Assembly (NCBI GenBank): GCA_963800235.1
Contig: CAWDAD010000001.1
Location: 310,001-374,000 of the forward strand
Direction of reading: 5' to 3'
Origin: CAVVNP01 sp963800235
Lineage (GTDB): Bacteria; Actinomycetota; Acidimicrobiia; Acidimicrobiales; Iamiaceae
DNA: 64,000 nt
In this document: piece by piece, positions 53,776-62,176 of the stretch
Layout of the letters: the number at the start of each line of letters is the position of its first letter
How positions within the stretch are numbered: the stretch's first letter is position 1
Made by a program: the position numbers and the translations under genes
Notes under the pieces: generated by a model
Seen by the model: the letters and a program-made list of their open reading frames with translations, nothing else
Databases searched by the model: none
What the model was told of the DNA's origin: nothing

Positions 53776-54330
53776 CTACGGGGTGAGGTCGGCGTCGAGG
53801 TCGGACCAGTCCTCGGGGTTGTCCTCGACGAAGTAGTCGACGACCTCGCCGTCGACGCCGTCGACGAGCACCAGCCCCCGCTTCTCCGGGGGCAGGTCGG
53901 CCGAGTAGAGCAGGATCCGCCAGGTGGGGCGGCTGCGCAGTCCTCGCCAGCCCAGCTGGGCGGAGGCGTGGCCCACGGCGAAGCCCACGGTGCGGGTGGC
54001 GGCCACCAGGGCGTCCTGCTCGTCGACGTCGAGGTCCCACCCCGCCAGCAGGTGGTAGGTGCCCACCACCAGCAGGCCGATGCCGGCGTAGAGCACGCCG
54101 ACGTTGACCAGCCCCCCGTCGCTGTGGCGCACCGCCCAGAACACGACCAACCCGACGCCGATGGCCAGGTACAGGTAGCCCGGGACGCGGCGCCGGTTGT
54201 TGTTCGGGAAGAGGTACGGCCCGACGTAGGCGCTGACGTCGAGGTCCTCCGGCAGCTCGTCGCGGTGCTCGTCGCCGTCGGGGGACCTCGGGGCGTCCAC
54301 ACCCTCCTCCGGCTGCTCGTCGCTGGCCAC
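53776..54330 (-). CDS. Two-helix membrane protein of unknown function
   Basis: The 184-residue protein has an acidic N-terminus (PEEGVDAPRSPDGDEHRDELP), two helices (GYLYLAIGVGLVVFWAVRH and VGVLYAGIGLLVVGTYHLLAG) and a C-terminal soluble part (RPTWRILLYSADLPPEKRGLV, LVDGVDGEVVDYFVEDNPEDW). I do not recognise a named family. GTG at 54328-54330 is supported by TAGCGT seven bases upstream, whose first three bases are the stop of the HIT gene. Confidence 0.7.
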   Translation of the reverse strand: MASDEQPEEGVDAPRSPDGDEHRDELPEDLDVSAYVGPYLFPNNNRRRVPGYLYLAIGVGLVVFWAVRHSDGGLVNVGVLYAGIGLLVVGTYHLLAGWDLDVDEQDALVAATRTVGFAVGHASAQLGWRGLRSRPTWRILLYSADLPPEKRGLVLVDGVDGEVVDYFVEDNPEDWSDLDADLTP

Positions 54331-54337
54331 GGACGCG

Positions 54338-54343
54338 ACGCTA
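54338..54343 (-). promoter_or_regulatory. Predicted -10 box for the leaderless membrane-protein gene
   Basis: TAGCGT followed by seven bases and GTG; it shares its TAG with the HIT gene stop codon. Confidence 0.5.
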
Positions 54344-54871
54344 GGAGGCCGGGTCGTCGGCCGGCCAGGCGGCGCGCAGCTTGCGCCACGACTCGTCGAG
54401 CGGCTCGGGCAGCACCCGGGTCTCCGCGACGGTCGTGGTGAAGTTGGTGTCGCCGTCCCAGCGGGGCAGGCAGTGCACGTGGAGGTGGTCGGGCACGCCG
54501 GCGCCGGCCGCCCGGCCGAGGTTCAGCCCGACGTTGATGCCGCCGGGGCGGTAGGCCTCGGTGATGGCGGCGACGGCCAGGTTGACGCCCCGCCACAGCT
54601 CGGCCGACTCGTCCGGCGCGAGTGACCCCAGGTCGGGCACCGCCCGGTTGGGGAGCACCATCAGGTGGCCGCTCCCGTAGGGGAAGGCGTTCAGCACCGC
54701 GAAGCAGCGGGCGCCCCGCCAGAGGACGTGGGTCTCGGCGTCGGGCAGGCCGCTGTGCAGGATCCGCTCGAACAGCGAGCCCTCGGCGTCGGTGGCGTCG
54801 GGTCGCTCGGCGGCGCCGGTCGAGGCGATGTAGGTCGAGCGCCAGCCCGCCCAGAGCCGTTCGAGCGTCAC
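54341..54871 (-). CDS. HIT-family nucleotide hydrolase/phosphorylase
   Basis: The 176-residue protein has the histidine triad HLHVHCLPRW and the upstream FPYGSGHLMVLPNRAVPDL of Ap4A phosphorylase-like HIT proteins (as in mycobacterial Rv2613c). It probably splits dinucleoside polyphosphates or nucleoside phosphoramidates, a fitting partner for aminoacyl-tRNA synthetases that make Ap4A. GTG at 54869-54871 begins two bases after the thrS stop, so it is tightly linked to thrS. Confidence 0.92.
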   Translation of the reverse strand: MTLERLWAGWRSTYIASTGAAERPDATDAEGSLFERILHSGLPDAETHVLWRGARCFAVLNAFPYGSGHLMVLPNRAVPDLGSLAPDESAELWRGVNLAVAAITEAYRPGGINVGLNLGRAAGAGVPDHLHVHCLPRWDGDTNFTTTVAETRVLPEPLDESWRKLRAAWPADDPAS

Positions 54872-54873
54872 GG

Positions 54874-56937
54874 TCAGAGGGCGGTGGCCGGCGCCGAGGA
54901 GGTGGCGAGCCCGCCGCTGCCGGCCACCACCTCGGCGGCCAGGCGCTCGACGAAGTCGTCGACGGTGACGCCCCGGTCGACCTCGCCGCCGCGGGGGTTC
55001 ACCCCGACGGTGCCGTGCTCGACGTCGTCGTCGCCCACCACGAGCACGTAGGGCAGCTTCTCGAGCTTGGCCCGACGGATGCGGTTGCCGAGCTTCTCCT
55101 CGGCGGTGGTGACCTCGGCGCGGTAGCCCTCGGCCCGGAACCGGTCGACCAGGCGGTCCGCGTAGGCCCGGTGGTCGTCGCGCACGGGCAGCACCCGGAC
55201 CTGCTCGGGGGCGAGCCACAGCGGGAAGGCGCCCGCGTAGTGCTCGAGCAGCACCGCGAAGAACCGCTCGACCGAGCCGAACAGGGCGCGATGGATCATG
55301 TACGGGCGGTGGCGCTCGCCGTCGGCCCCGACGTACTGCAGGTCGAAGCGCTGGGGCTGCAGGAAGTCGAGCTGGATGGTCGACATCTGCCAGGTCCGCC
55401 CGATGGCGTCCCGGGCCTGCACCGAGATCTTCGGCCCGTAGAACGCGGCCCCGCCCGGGTCCGGCACGAGCTCGAGGCCCGACTCCTCCGCCGCGACCCG
55501 CAGGGTCTCGGTCGTCTCCTCCCAGTCGTCGGCGTTGCCCGCGAACTTGTCGCCCTCGCCGCGGGTGGAGAGCTCCAGGTGGAAGTCGTCGAGGCCGTAG
55601 TCGCGCAGCAGCTCGAGCACGAAGTCGAGGGTGCGGCGGAGTTCGTCGATGAGCTGGTCCTTGGCGCAGAACAGGTGGGCGTCGTCCTGGGTCATGCCCC
55701 GCACCCGGGTGAGCCCGTGCACCACGCCCGACTTCTCGTACCGGTACACCGAGCCGAACTCGAACAGCCGGAGCGGCAGCTCCCGGTAGCTACGGGTGTG
55801 CGACCGGTAGATCAGCGCGTGGAACGGGCAGTTCATCGGCTTGACGTAGTAGTCCTGCCCCTGCGGCCCGCCCTCGTCGTCGAAGTGCATGGGCGGGAAC
55901 ATCGACTCGGCGAACCACTCCAGGTGGCCCGAGGTCTCGAACAGCCCGGACTTGGTGACGTGGGGGGAGTAGACGAACTCGTAGCCGGCCTGCTCGTGCC
56001 GGCGGCGGCTGTAGTCCTCCATGAGCCGGCGGACGGTGCCGCCCTTCGGGTGGAAGACCGCCAGGCCCGAGCCGACCTCGTCGGGGAAGCTGAACAGGTC
56101 GAGCTCGGCGCCGAGCTTGCGGTGGTCGCGCTTGGCCGCCTCCTCGAGCCGCTCGAGGTGGGCGTCGAGGTCGGACCGGCTGGCCCAGGCCGTGCCGTAG
56201 ATGCGTTGCAGCATCGGCTTGGTCTCGTCGCCCCGCCAGTAGGCGCCGGCCACCCGCATGAGCTTGAAGTGGCCGAGGAAGTCGCCGGTGCTCGGCACGT
56301 GCGGGCCCCGGCACAGGTCGATGAAGCCCGGGTAGCCGTTGAACGGCGGGTGCTCGAGCGGCTGGGCCGGGGGGTTCTCGTAGGTGCGCACCGTCCCCGT
56401 CTCGGTGACCGAGGTGGGGTCGTCGGCCTCGCCGTCGATGATCTCGAGCTTGAACGGGTGGTCGGCGAACACGTGGCGGGCGGTGTCGCTCGGCAGCTCG
56501 TCGCGCACGAAGGGCTGGACCTCGGCCATGATCTCGCGCATCCGCGCCTCGATGCGCTCGAGGTCGTCGGGGGTGAAGGTTCCGGGCGTGCCGTCCGGGC
56601 GGGGCGCGAGCTGGAAGTCGTAGTAGAAGCCGTCGTCGACCGGAGGGCCGATGGCGAAGGTCGAGCGGGGGAACAGCTCGAGCACCGCCTGGGCCATGAC
56701 GTGCGTGGTCGAGTGGCGGATCGTGTAGAGGCCACGGGGCGACTCGGCGGTGACGATGGCGACCTCGTCGCCGTCGGCGAGGGGCCACACCAGGTCGCGC
56801 TCGACGCCGTTGACGGTGGCGATCACCGCCGCCTTGGCCAACCGGCGCCCGATCTGGGCGGCCAGCTCGCCGGCGGTGGTGCCGGCGGCGACGTCTCTCG
56901 TCGAACCGTCGGGCAACCGGATGGTGATGTCGGCCAT
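54874..56937 (-). CDS. thrS: Threonyl-tRNA synthetase
   Basis: ThrRS charges tRNA-Thr. The 687-residue protein has TGS (IRLPDGSTRDVAAGTTAGELA), the editing domain (STTHVMAQAVLELFP, GFIDLCRGPHVPSTGDFLGHF with the zinc-type Cys/His), and the catalytic core with zinc ligands in MNCPFHALIYRS and later HRALFGSVERFFAVLLEHY (motif 3). The anticodon domain ends the protein. ATG at 56935-56937 has TACCGT eight bases upstream and no Shine-Dalgarno. Confidence 0.97.
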   Translation of the reverse strand: MADITIRLPDGSTRDVAAGTTAGELAAQIGRRLAKAAVIATVNGVERDLVWPLADGDEVAIVTAESPRGLYTIRHSTTHVMAQAVLELFPRSTFAIGPPVDDGFYYDFQLAPRPDGTPGTFTPDDLERIEARMREIMAEVQPFVRDELPSDTARHVFADHPFKLEIIDGEADDPTSVTETGTVRTYENPPAQPLEHPPFNGYPGFIDLCRGPHVPSTGDFLGHFKLMRVAGAYWRGDETKPMLQRIYGTAWASRSDLDAHLERLEEAAKRDHRKLGAELDLFSFPDEVGSGLAVFHPKGGTVRRLMEDYSRRRHEQAGYEFVYSPHVTKSGLFETSGHLEWFAESMFPPMHFDDEGGPQGQDYYVKPMNCPFHALIYRSHTRSYRELPLRLFEFGSVYRYEKSGVVHGLTRVRGMTQDDAHLFCAKDQLIDELRRTLDFVLELLRDYGLDDFHLELSTRGEGDKFAGNADDWEETTETLRVAAEESGLELVPDPGGAAFYGPKISVQARDAIGRTWQMSTIQLDFLQPQRFDLQYVGADGERHRPYMIHRALFGSVERFFAVLLEHYAGAFPLWLAPEQVRVLPVRDDHRAYADRLVDRFRAEGYRAEVTTAEEKLGNRIRRAKLEKLPYVLVVGDDDVEHGTVGVNPRGGEVDRGVTVDDFVERLAAEVVAGSGGLATSSAPATAL

Positions 56938-56945
56938 GGCGAGCG

Positions 56946-56951
56946 ACGGTA
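56946..56951 (-). promoter_or_regulatory. Predicted -10 box for leaderless thrS
   Basis: TACCGT followed by eight bases and the ATG of thrS. The 49-base hairpin copies lie just upstream. Confidence 0.5.
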
Positions 56952-56967
56952 GCCCCTCCCCCTCGGC

Positions 56968-57016
56968 GAACTCGTCGCAGTTGCCGGCGTTGAGCCGGTG
57001 CTTCTGCGACGAGTTC
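56968..57016. repeat. 49-base hairpin element, copy 2
   Basis: GAACTCGTCGCA (56968-56979) and TGCGACGAGTTC (57005-57016) are a perfect 12-bp inverted repeat; CCGGC/GCCGG can form an inner stem. The left flank CCCTCGGC is identical to that of copy 3. Confidence 0.8.
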
Positions 57017-57039
57017 CGGGGCGGGTCCCTCCCCTCGGC

Positions 57040-57088
57040 GAACTCGTCGCAGTTGCCGGCGTGGGGCCCACCCTTCTGCGACGAGTTC
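57040..57088. repeat. 49-base hairpin element, copy 3
   Basis: Same arms as copy 2 (57040-57051 and 57077-57088), exactly 72 bases away, with a different centre (GGGGCCCACC). It starts 34 bases after the helicase stop, so a role in ending that transcript is possible. Confidence 0.8.
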
Positions 57089-57121
57089 AGGGGGTGGGGC
57101 GCGCTCGGGCGACCCCGGCGC

Positions 57122-59683
57122 TCAGGTGGGGCCGACGCCGGTGACGTGGAGGACGGCGCGGCCGGCCTCGTCGGAGGCGGCCAGGTCGACCTCGGCGGTG
57201 ATCGACCAGTCGTGGTCACCGTCGGGGTCGTCGAGCACCTGGCGCACCCGCCAGCGCTGCGATCCTTCCTCGATGACCAGGAGGGCGGGGCTCCGGGCGT
57301 CGGGGCCGATCCCGACCGCACCCGGTCCGTGATCGGCGAAGAGGGGGCCCAGCGCCCCGGCCCAGGCCTCGGCGCCCCACCCGTCGCCGCCGTCCAGCTC
57401 GCCCAGCTCGTCCCACCGCTTCGCCGCCGCCAGCTCGACGCGGCGGAAGAGGGCGTTGCGGACGAGCACGGTGAAGGCCCGGTGGTTGGCGGTCACCGGA
57501 GGCGGCGGGGCCTCGGCGCGGCGCTGCCGGTCGTCGTCGCCCGCCCCACCGGGGCCACCCGCCGCTCCCCCGCCGGAGGCGAGCTGCTCCCACTCGTCGA
57601 GCAGGCTTCGGTCGACCTGGCGGACCAGCTCGCCGAGCCACTCGGTGACGTCGAGCAGCTCGTCGGTCTTGGCGTCCTCGGGCACCGTCTTGACCAGGGT
57701 CCGGTAGGCGTCGGTCAGGTAGCGCAGCAGGATCCCCTCCACCCGGGCCAGTCCGTACAGGCGGACGTACTCGCCGAAGTCCATCGAGCGGTCCCAGAGG
57801 TCGCGCACGACCGACTTGGGCGACAGCTCGAAGTCGGCGACCCACGGGTTGGTCGAGCGGTAGACCTCGAACATGGGCTCGAGCAGGTCGGCCAGCGGGC
57901 GGGGGTGGGTCACCGACTCCAGCTCGGCCATCCGCTCCTCGTAGTCGAGGCCCCGCGCCTTCATCTCCGCCACCGCCTCGCCCCGGGCGCGGTCGCGCTG
58001 GGCGGCCAGCACCTGCCGGGGGTCGTCGAGCACGCTCTCGATCACCGAGACCACGTCGAGGGCGTGCTCCGGCGACTCCGGGTCGAGCAGGTCGAGGGCG
58101 GCCAGGGCGAAGGGCGCGAGCGGCTGGTTGAGGGCGAAGTCGGGCTGCAGGTCGACGGTGACCCGGATGGTGCGACCCCGCTCGTCGGGCTCGTCCAGCT
58201 CCTCGACCACGCCGGCGGCGAGGAGGGCCTGCTCGATGGCCTGGGCCCGCTCGAGGTGGCGGGCGCGGTCGGCCTCCCGCTCGTAGTTGTCGGTCAGCAG
58301 CCGGTGCAGCGCGGCGCGGCCGTCGCCAGGCCGGTCGAGCAGGTTGACCAGCATGGCGTGGCTCACCTCCAGGCTGGAGGTGAGCGGTTCGGGCGGCGCC
58401 GCCACCAGCCGGTCGAAGGTCGGCTGCCCCCACGACACCGTCCCCGGCGGTGGCTTCTTCTTGACCAGGCGACGGAGCTTGGCCGGGTCGCCCTCGGCCT
58501 TGGCGGCCTTCTTGGCGTTCTCGATGACGTGCTCGGGGGCCTGCACGACGACCCGACCCATCGTGTCGAACCCGGCCCGGCCGGCCCGACCGCCGATCTG
58601 GTGGAACTCCCTCGCCGACAGCAGGCGCACCTCGCTGCCGTCGTACTTGGACAGGGCGGTGAGCACGACGGTGCGGATGGGCACGTTGATGCCGACGCCC
58701 AGGGTGTCGGTGCCGCAGATCACCTTCAGCAGGCCGGCCTGGGTGAGGCGCTCGACCAGGCGGCGGTACCTCGGCAGCATCCCGGCGTGGTGCACGCCGA
58801 TGCCCTGGCGCAGGTAGCGCGACAGGGTGCGCCCGAAGCCGGCGGCGAACCGGACCTCGCCGATGGCCTCGGCGATGGCGTCCTTCTCCTCCCGGGTGCA
58901 CAGGCGGAGGCTGGTGAGCGCCTGGGCCCGCTCGACCGCGGCCGCCTGGCTGAAGTGGACGACGTAGATCGGCGCCTGGTCGGTGGCCAGCAGCTCCTCG
59001 ATGGTCTCGGTGAGCGGGGTCATCCGGAACTCGTGCACCAGCGGCACCGGGCGACTCGCGCTGGTCACCACCGCCACCGAGCGGCCGGTTCGGCGGGCCA
59101 GGTCCTCCTCGAAGCGGGTGACGTCGCCGAGGGTCGCCGAGAGCAGGACGTGCTGGGCGTCGGTCAGCTCGAGCAGGGGCACCTGCCAGGCCCAGCCCCG
59201 GTCCGGGTCGGCGAAGAAGTGGAACTCGTCCATCACCACCTGCCCCACGGGGGCGGAGCGGCCCTCGCGCAGCGCCAGGTTGGCCAGCACCTCCGCGGTG
59301 CAGCAGATCACGGGCGCGTCGGGGTTCACCGACGCGTCGCCGGTGAGCATGCCGACCCGCTCGGCGCCGAGGACCGACGACAGCGCGAAGAACTTCTCCG
59401 ACACCAGCGCCTTGATGGGGGCGGTGTAGAAGCTGCGCCGCCCCTCGGCCAGGGCGACCACGTGGGCGGCCAGCGCCACCAGGCTCTTGCCCGACCCGGT
59501 CGGGGTGCTGACGATCACGTGCGAGCCGGCGGCCACCTCCAGCAGCGCCTCCTCCTGGGCCTCGTACAGCTCCAGACCGGACGAGCCGACCCAGTCGAGG
59601 AACGCCTCCACCGCCGCCTCCGCGCCGTCGCCGGGCGCGATCCGGTCGCCGAGCAGCGTCGGGGTCGGCGGGGCGGCGTCCAC
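57122..59683 (-). CDS. DEAD/DEAH-box (Ski2-like) helicase with DUF3516 domain
   Basis: The 853-residue superfamily 2 helicase has motif I STPTGSGKSLVAL, Ia TAPIKALVSEKF, II VVMDEFHFFAD, III LLSATLGDV, V GTDTLGVGINVP and VI QIGGRAGRAG. The C-terminal half matches DUF3516 (HALDVVSVIESVLDDPRQVLA, EYVRLYGLARVEGILLRYLTD). Actinobacterial members are presumed RNA helicases. GTG at 59681-59683 is chosen over longer starts because TACCAT lies seven bases before it. Confidence 0.93.
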   Translation of the reverse strand: MDAAPPTPTLLGDRIAPGDGAEAAVEAFLDWVGSSGLELYEAQEEALLEVAAGSHVIVSTPTGSGKSLVALAAHVVALAEGRRSFYTAPIKALVSEKFFALSSVLGAERVGMLTGDASVNPDAPVICCTAEVLANLALREGRSAPVGQVVMDEFHFFADPDRGWAWQVPLLELTDAQHVLLSATLGDVTRFEEDLARRTGRSVAVVTSASRPVPLVHEFRMTPLTETIEELLATDQAPIYVVHFSQAAAVERAQALTSLRLCTREEKDAIAEAIGEVRFAAGFGRTLSRYLRQGIGVHHAGMLPRYRRLVERLTQAGLLKVICGTDTLGVGINVPIRTVVLTALSKYDGSEVRLLSAREFHQIGGRAGRAGFDTMGRVVVQAPEHVIENAKKAAKAEGDPAKLRRLVKKKPPPGTVSWGQPTFDRLVAAPPEPLTSSLEVSHAMLVNLLDRPGDGRAALHRLLTDNYEREADRARHLERAQAIEQALLAAGVVEELDEPDERGRTIRVTVDLQPDFALNQPLAPFALAALDLLDPESPEHALDVVSVIESVLDDPRQVLAAQRDRARGEAVAEMKARGLDYEERMAELESVTHPRPLADLLEPMFEVYRSTNPWVADFELSPKSVVRDLWDRSMDFGEYVRLYGLARVEGILLRYLTDAYRTLVKTVPEDAKTDELLDVTEWLGELVRQVDRSLLDEWEQLASGGGAAGGPGGAGDDDRQRRAEAPPPPVTANHRAFTVLVRNALFRRVELAAAKRWDELGELDGGDGWGAEAWAGALGPLFADHGPGAVGIGPDARSPALLVIEEGSQRWRVRQVLDDPDGDHDWSITAEVDLAASDEAGRAVLHVTGVGPT

Positions 59684-59690
59684 CCGGGCG

Positions 59691-59696
59691 ATGGTA
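59691..59696 (-). promoter_or_regulatory. Predicted -10 box for the leaderless helicase gene
   Basis: TACCAT followed by seven bases and GTG at 59681-59683. Confidence 0.55.
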
Positions 59697-59727
59697 GGGA
59701 GGCGCCGGGCGCGGGCGGGCAGGGCGG

Positions 59728-61071
59728 TCAGCCGGTCGGGCGACCCTCGATGGCGGGCACCATCCACGCCCGGGTGGCGGGGATGTCGCTCACCCCGTCC
59801 GCGTCGGGCCGAACCGCCAGCACCTGGTGGATGGAGATCCGCTCCTGCTCGAAGCCGACGGCCGACCCGGCGAGGTAGAGCCGCCAGATGCGGGCGATGG
59901 CCGGGCTGGCCATCCGCTGGGCCTCGTGCCAGTGCTCCTCGAGGTGGGCCAGCCAGGCCCGGAGGGTGCGGGCGTAGTGCTCTCGCAGCGACTCGACGTC
60001 ACGCACCTCGAGCCCGACCGAGTGCATGGCGGTGACCACCGCCCCCACCTCGAGCAGGGCGCTGTCGGGGAACACGTAGCGGCCCATGAACGAGTTCGGC
60101 GCCACCGCCGGCCGGCTGGTGGCCTCGGGCCGCGAGATGGCGTGGTTGAGCAGCCGGGCCCGGGGGGCGAGGAGGCGGTGGAGGTCGGCCAGGTACTCGG
60201 TCATCCGGGCCTCGCCGACGTGCTCGAACATGCCGATGCTGCTGATGGCGTCGAAGGGCCCGTCGTCGATGTCGCGGTAGTCCTGGATGCGGACCTCGAT
60301 GCGGTCCGACAGCCCCGCCTGCTCGACCCGCTCGGTCGCCAGGCGGTGCTGCTCGGCCGACAGGGTGACCCCGACCGCCGAGACGCCGTGGTGGCGGGCG
60401 GCGTGCAGGACCATGCCGCCCCAGCCGCAGCCGACGTCGAGGAGCCGCATCCCGGGCTGGAGCCCGAGCTTGGCGCTGACCAGCTCGTACTTGGCCTCCT
60501 GCGCCTGGTCGAGGGTCGTGTCGGCCGTCGCCCAGTACCCGCAGGAGTAGGTGAGCGTGGGTCCGAGCAGCATCCGGTAGAAGTCGTTGCCGACGTCGTA
60601 GTGGCTCGACACCGCCTCCCGGTCACGCCGGCGGGTGTGCCGCCAGCCGCGGAGGCGGTGCTCCTCGGCCGGCACCGGCGGGCGGGGGCCGATGACCCCG
60701 AGCTGTCGGGCCGCCCGCCAGAGCTGGGGCAGGTTCCGCCAGCCGAAGCTCGGGCTGCCGGACTCGGCCACCGCTCCCCCGGAGCGCAGCTCGAACAGGT
60801 CGAACATGTCGCCGTCGAGATCGAGCTCGCCGGTGACGTAGGCCCGTGCCAGGCCGAGCTCGCCGGGGGCGTAGAGCAGGTGGCGGAGGGCCAGGGGCGA
60901 CCGCACCTCGATCCGGGTGCTCGACTCGGGCGGGCCGAGCAGCGAGCCGTCCCAGAACTGCAGGCAGACCGCTGGGCTCGGGCCGATCAGCCCGTCGATC
61001 AGCGGTCGGAGCACCTCGGCGACCGGGCCACCGCGGTCGAGGGGTGCGGGCTCCGTCGTGTGCTGGGTCAT
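59728..61071 (-). CDS. cfa: Cyclopropane-fatty-acyl-phospholipid synthase family methyltransferase
   Basis: The 447-residue protein transfers a methyl(ene) group from SAM to unsaturated phospholipid chains. An N-terminal domain (LRHLLYAPGELGLARAYVTGELDLDGD) precedes the methyltransferase: SSHYDVGNDFYRMLLGPTLTYSCGYW, RLLDVGCGWGGMVLHAARH, SIGMFEHVG and FPDSALLEVG. Depending on substrate it could make cyclopropane or 10-methyl fatty acids. ATG has AGGAGGTCTCGCC upstream, a strong leadered start. Confidence 0.93.
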   Translation of the reverse strand: MTQHTTEPAPLDRGGPVAEVLRPLIDGLIGPSPAVCLQFWDGSLLGPPESSTRIEVRSPLALRHLLYAPGELGLARAYVTGELDLDGDMFDLFELRSGGAVAESGSPSFGWRNLPQLWRAARQLGVIGPRPPVPAEEHRLRGWRHTRRRDREAVSSHYDVGNDFYRMLLGPTLTYSCGYWATADTTLDQAQEAKYELVSAKLGLQPGMRLLDVGCGWGGMVLHAARHHGVSAVGVTLSAEQHRLATERVEQAGLSDRIEVRIQDYRDIDDGPFDAISSIGMFEHVGEARMTEYLADLHRLLAPRARLLNHAISRPEATSRPAVAPNSFMGRYVFPDSALLEVGAVVTAMHSVGLEVRDVESLREHYARTLRAWLAHLEEHWHEAQRMASPAIARIWRLYLAGSAVGFEQERISIHQVLAVRPDADGVSDIPATRAWMVPAIEGRPTG

Positions 61072-61195
61072 GGCGAGACCTCCTGGCGTCCGCTCGGGTC
61101 ACCGGATGATCGCACGGCCGTGCCTCGGCCGACCAGGGACCTCGGGCCGCTGGGGAGCCCCCGGCCCTGAGCGGACCGCCGTCGGGGCGCGCCGC

Positions 61196-62035
61196 TCAGG
61201 TGGCGCGGGCCCGGGCCCGGGCGTTGCGCAGGGCGTCGGCGGACGAGGCTCGCCGCTCGCCGTCCTCGTCCCCCTCGTCGGTCGCGTCCGACCCGTCGGG
61301 CTCGGCGGGGGCACCGTCGGCGGACCGCTCGGAGCCGGGGATGGTCGCCGTCTCGGTCGGGATGCTCTCGGCCTTCTTGGTGGCGTAGCTGTCGACGTAC
61401 TCCTGGCCCGAGAGCTGCCGGATCTCGAACATCACCTCGTCCATGATGTGGCGGAGCACCAGGTGGTCGCCCTCGCGCTCGAGATAGCGCTCGGGCGAGA
61501 TCGGCCGGCCGAAGTCGATGGCCAGCGGCATGAACGGCTTCGGGAACTTCGCCTCCGGCGGCATGATCTCGCGGGTCCCCCGGATGCCGACGGGGATGAT
61601 GGGCGCCCCGGTGCGCAGCGCGAGGCGGGCCGGGCCGGTGTGGCCCTTGTAGAGCCGGCCGTCGCGGCTGCGGGTTCCCTCGGGGTAGATGCCGAACAGC
61701 TCGCCCCGCTCGAGCACGCCGGCCGCCGCGTCGAGGGCGTCGGCGCTGGCGTTCCCGCCGGAGCGGTCGATCGGGATCATGCCCATGGCCGGGAACAGGT
61801 ACTTGGTCTTCCAGTCGTCCATGTACTCGGCCTTGCCCACGTAGGTGATCCGTCGCGGGAGGACCAGGGGCAGGAAGAAGGAGTCGAGCACCGAGGTGTG
61901 GTTCGGGCAGATGATGGCCGGACCGGACGGGAGGGCGTCGAGTCCGTTGGTGACGATCTTCCAGCCGAAGCGGAACGGGGGGCTGAGCACCCGCATGGCC
62001 ACGTCGTAGAGCTGGCCGACCTCACGCTTCGCCAT
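61196..62035 (-). CDS. plsC: 1-acyl-sn-glycerol-3-phosphate acyltransferase (PlsC family)
   Basis: The 279-residue acyltransferase has the catalytic HX4D box in ICPNHTSVLDSFFLPL (near 50), FGIYPEGTRSRDGRLYKGHTG and TGAPIIPVGIRGT. An acidic low-complexity tail of about 60 residues follows. ATG at 62033-62035 has GAAGGAGGAGCG upstream. It probably forms phosphatidic acid; next to cfa it gives a small phospholipid cluster. Confidence 0.92.
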   Translation of the reverse strand: MAKREVGQLYDVAMRVLSPPFRFGWKIVTNGLDALPSGPAIICPNHTSVLDSFFLPLVLPRRITYVGKAEYMDDWKTKYLFPAMGMIPIDRSGGNASADALDAAAGVLERGELFGIYPEGTRSRDGRLYKGHTGPARLALRTGAPIIPVGIRGTREIMPPEAKFPKPFMPLAIDFGRPISPERYLEREGDHLVLRHIMDEVMFEIRQLSGQEYVDSYATKKAESIPTETATIPGSERSADGAPAEPDGSDATDEGDEDGERRASSADALRNARARARAT

Positions 62036-62176
62036 CGCTCCTCCTTCGTGGTCGTCGCAGCCGGGCGCCGGGCCCGTTCGCACCCAGCATGCACCATCGG
62101 CGCGCGGAGCGGGGCGACGAGCCGAGGGCGGAGGTCACCGCCGCCGGCCCGCGCCACCGTCACGGCCGCCGGGGCG

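Noticed and set aside
56750..59878. 1042-codon plus-strand open frame
   Set aside because: Antisense to thrS and the DUF3516 helicase, both of which have full sets of catalytic motifs; no recognisable domain on the plus strand.
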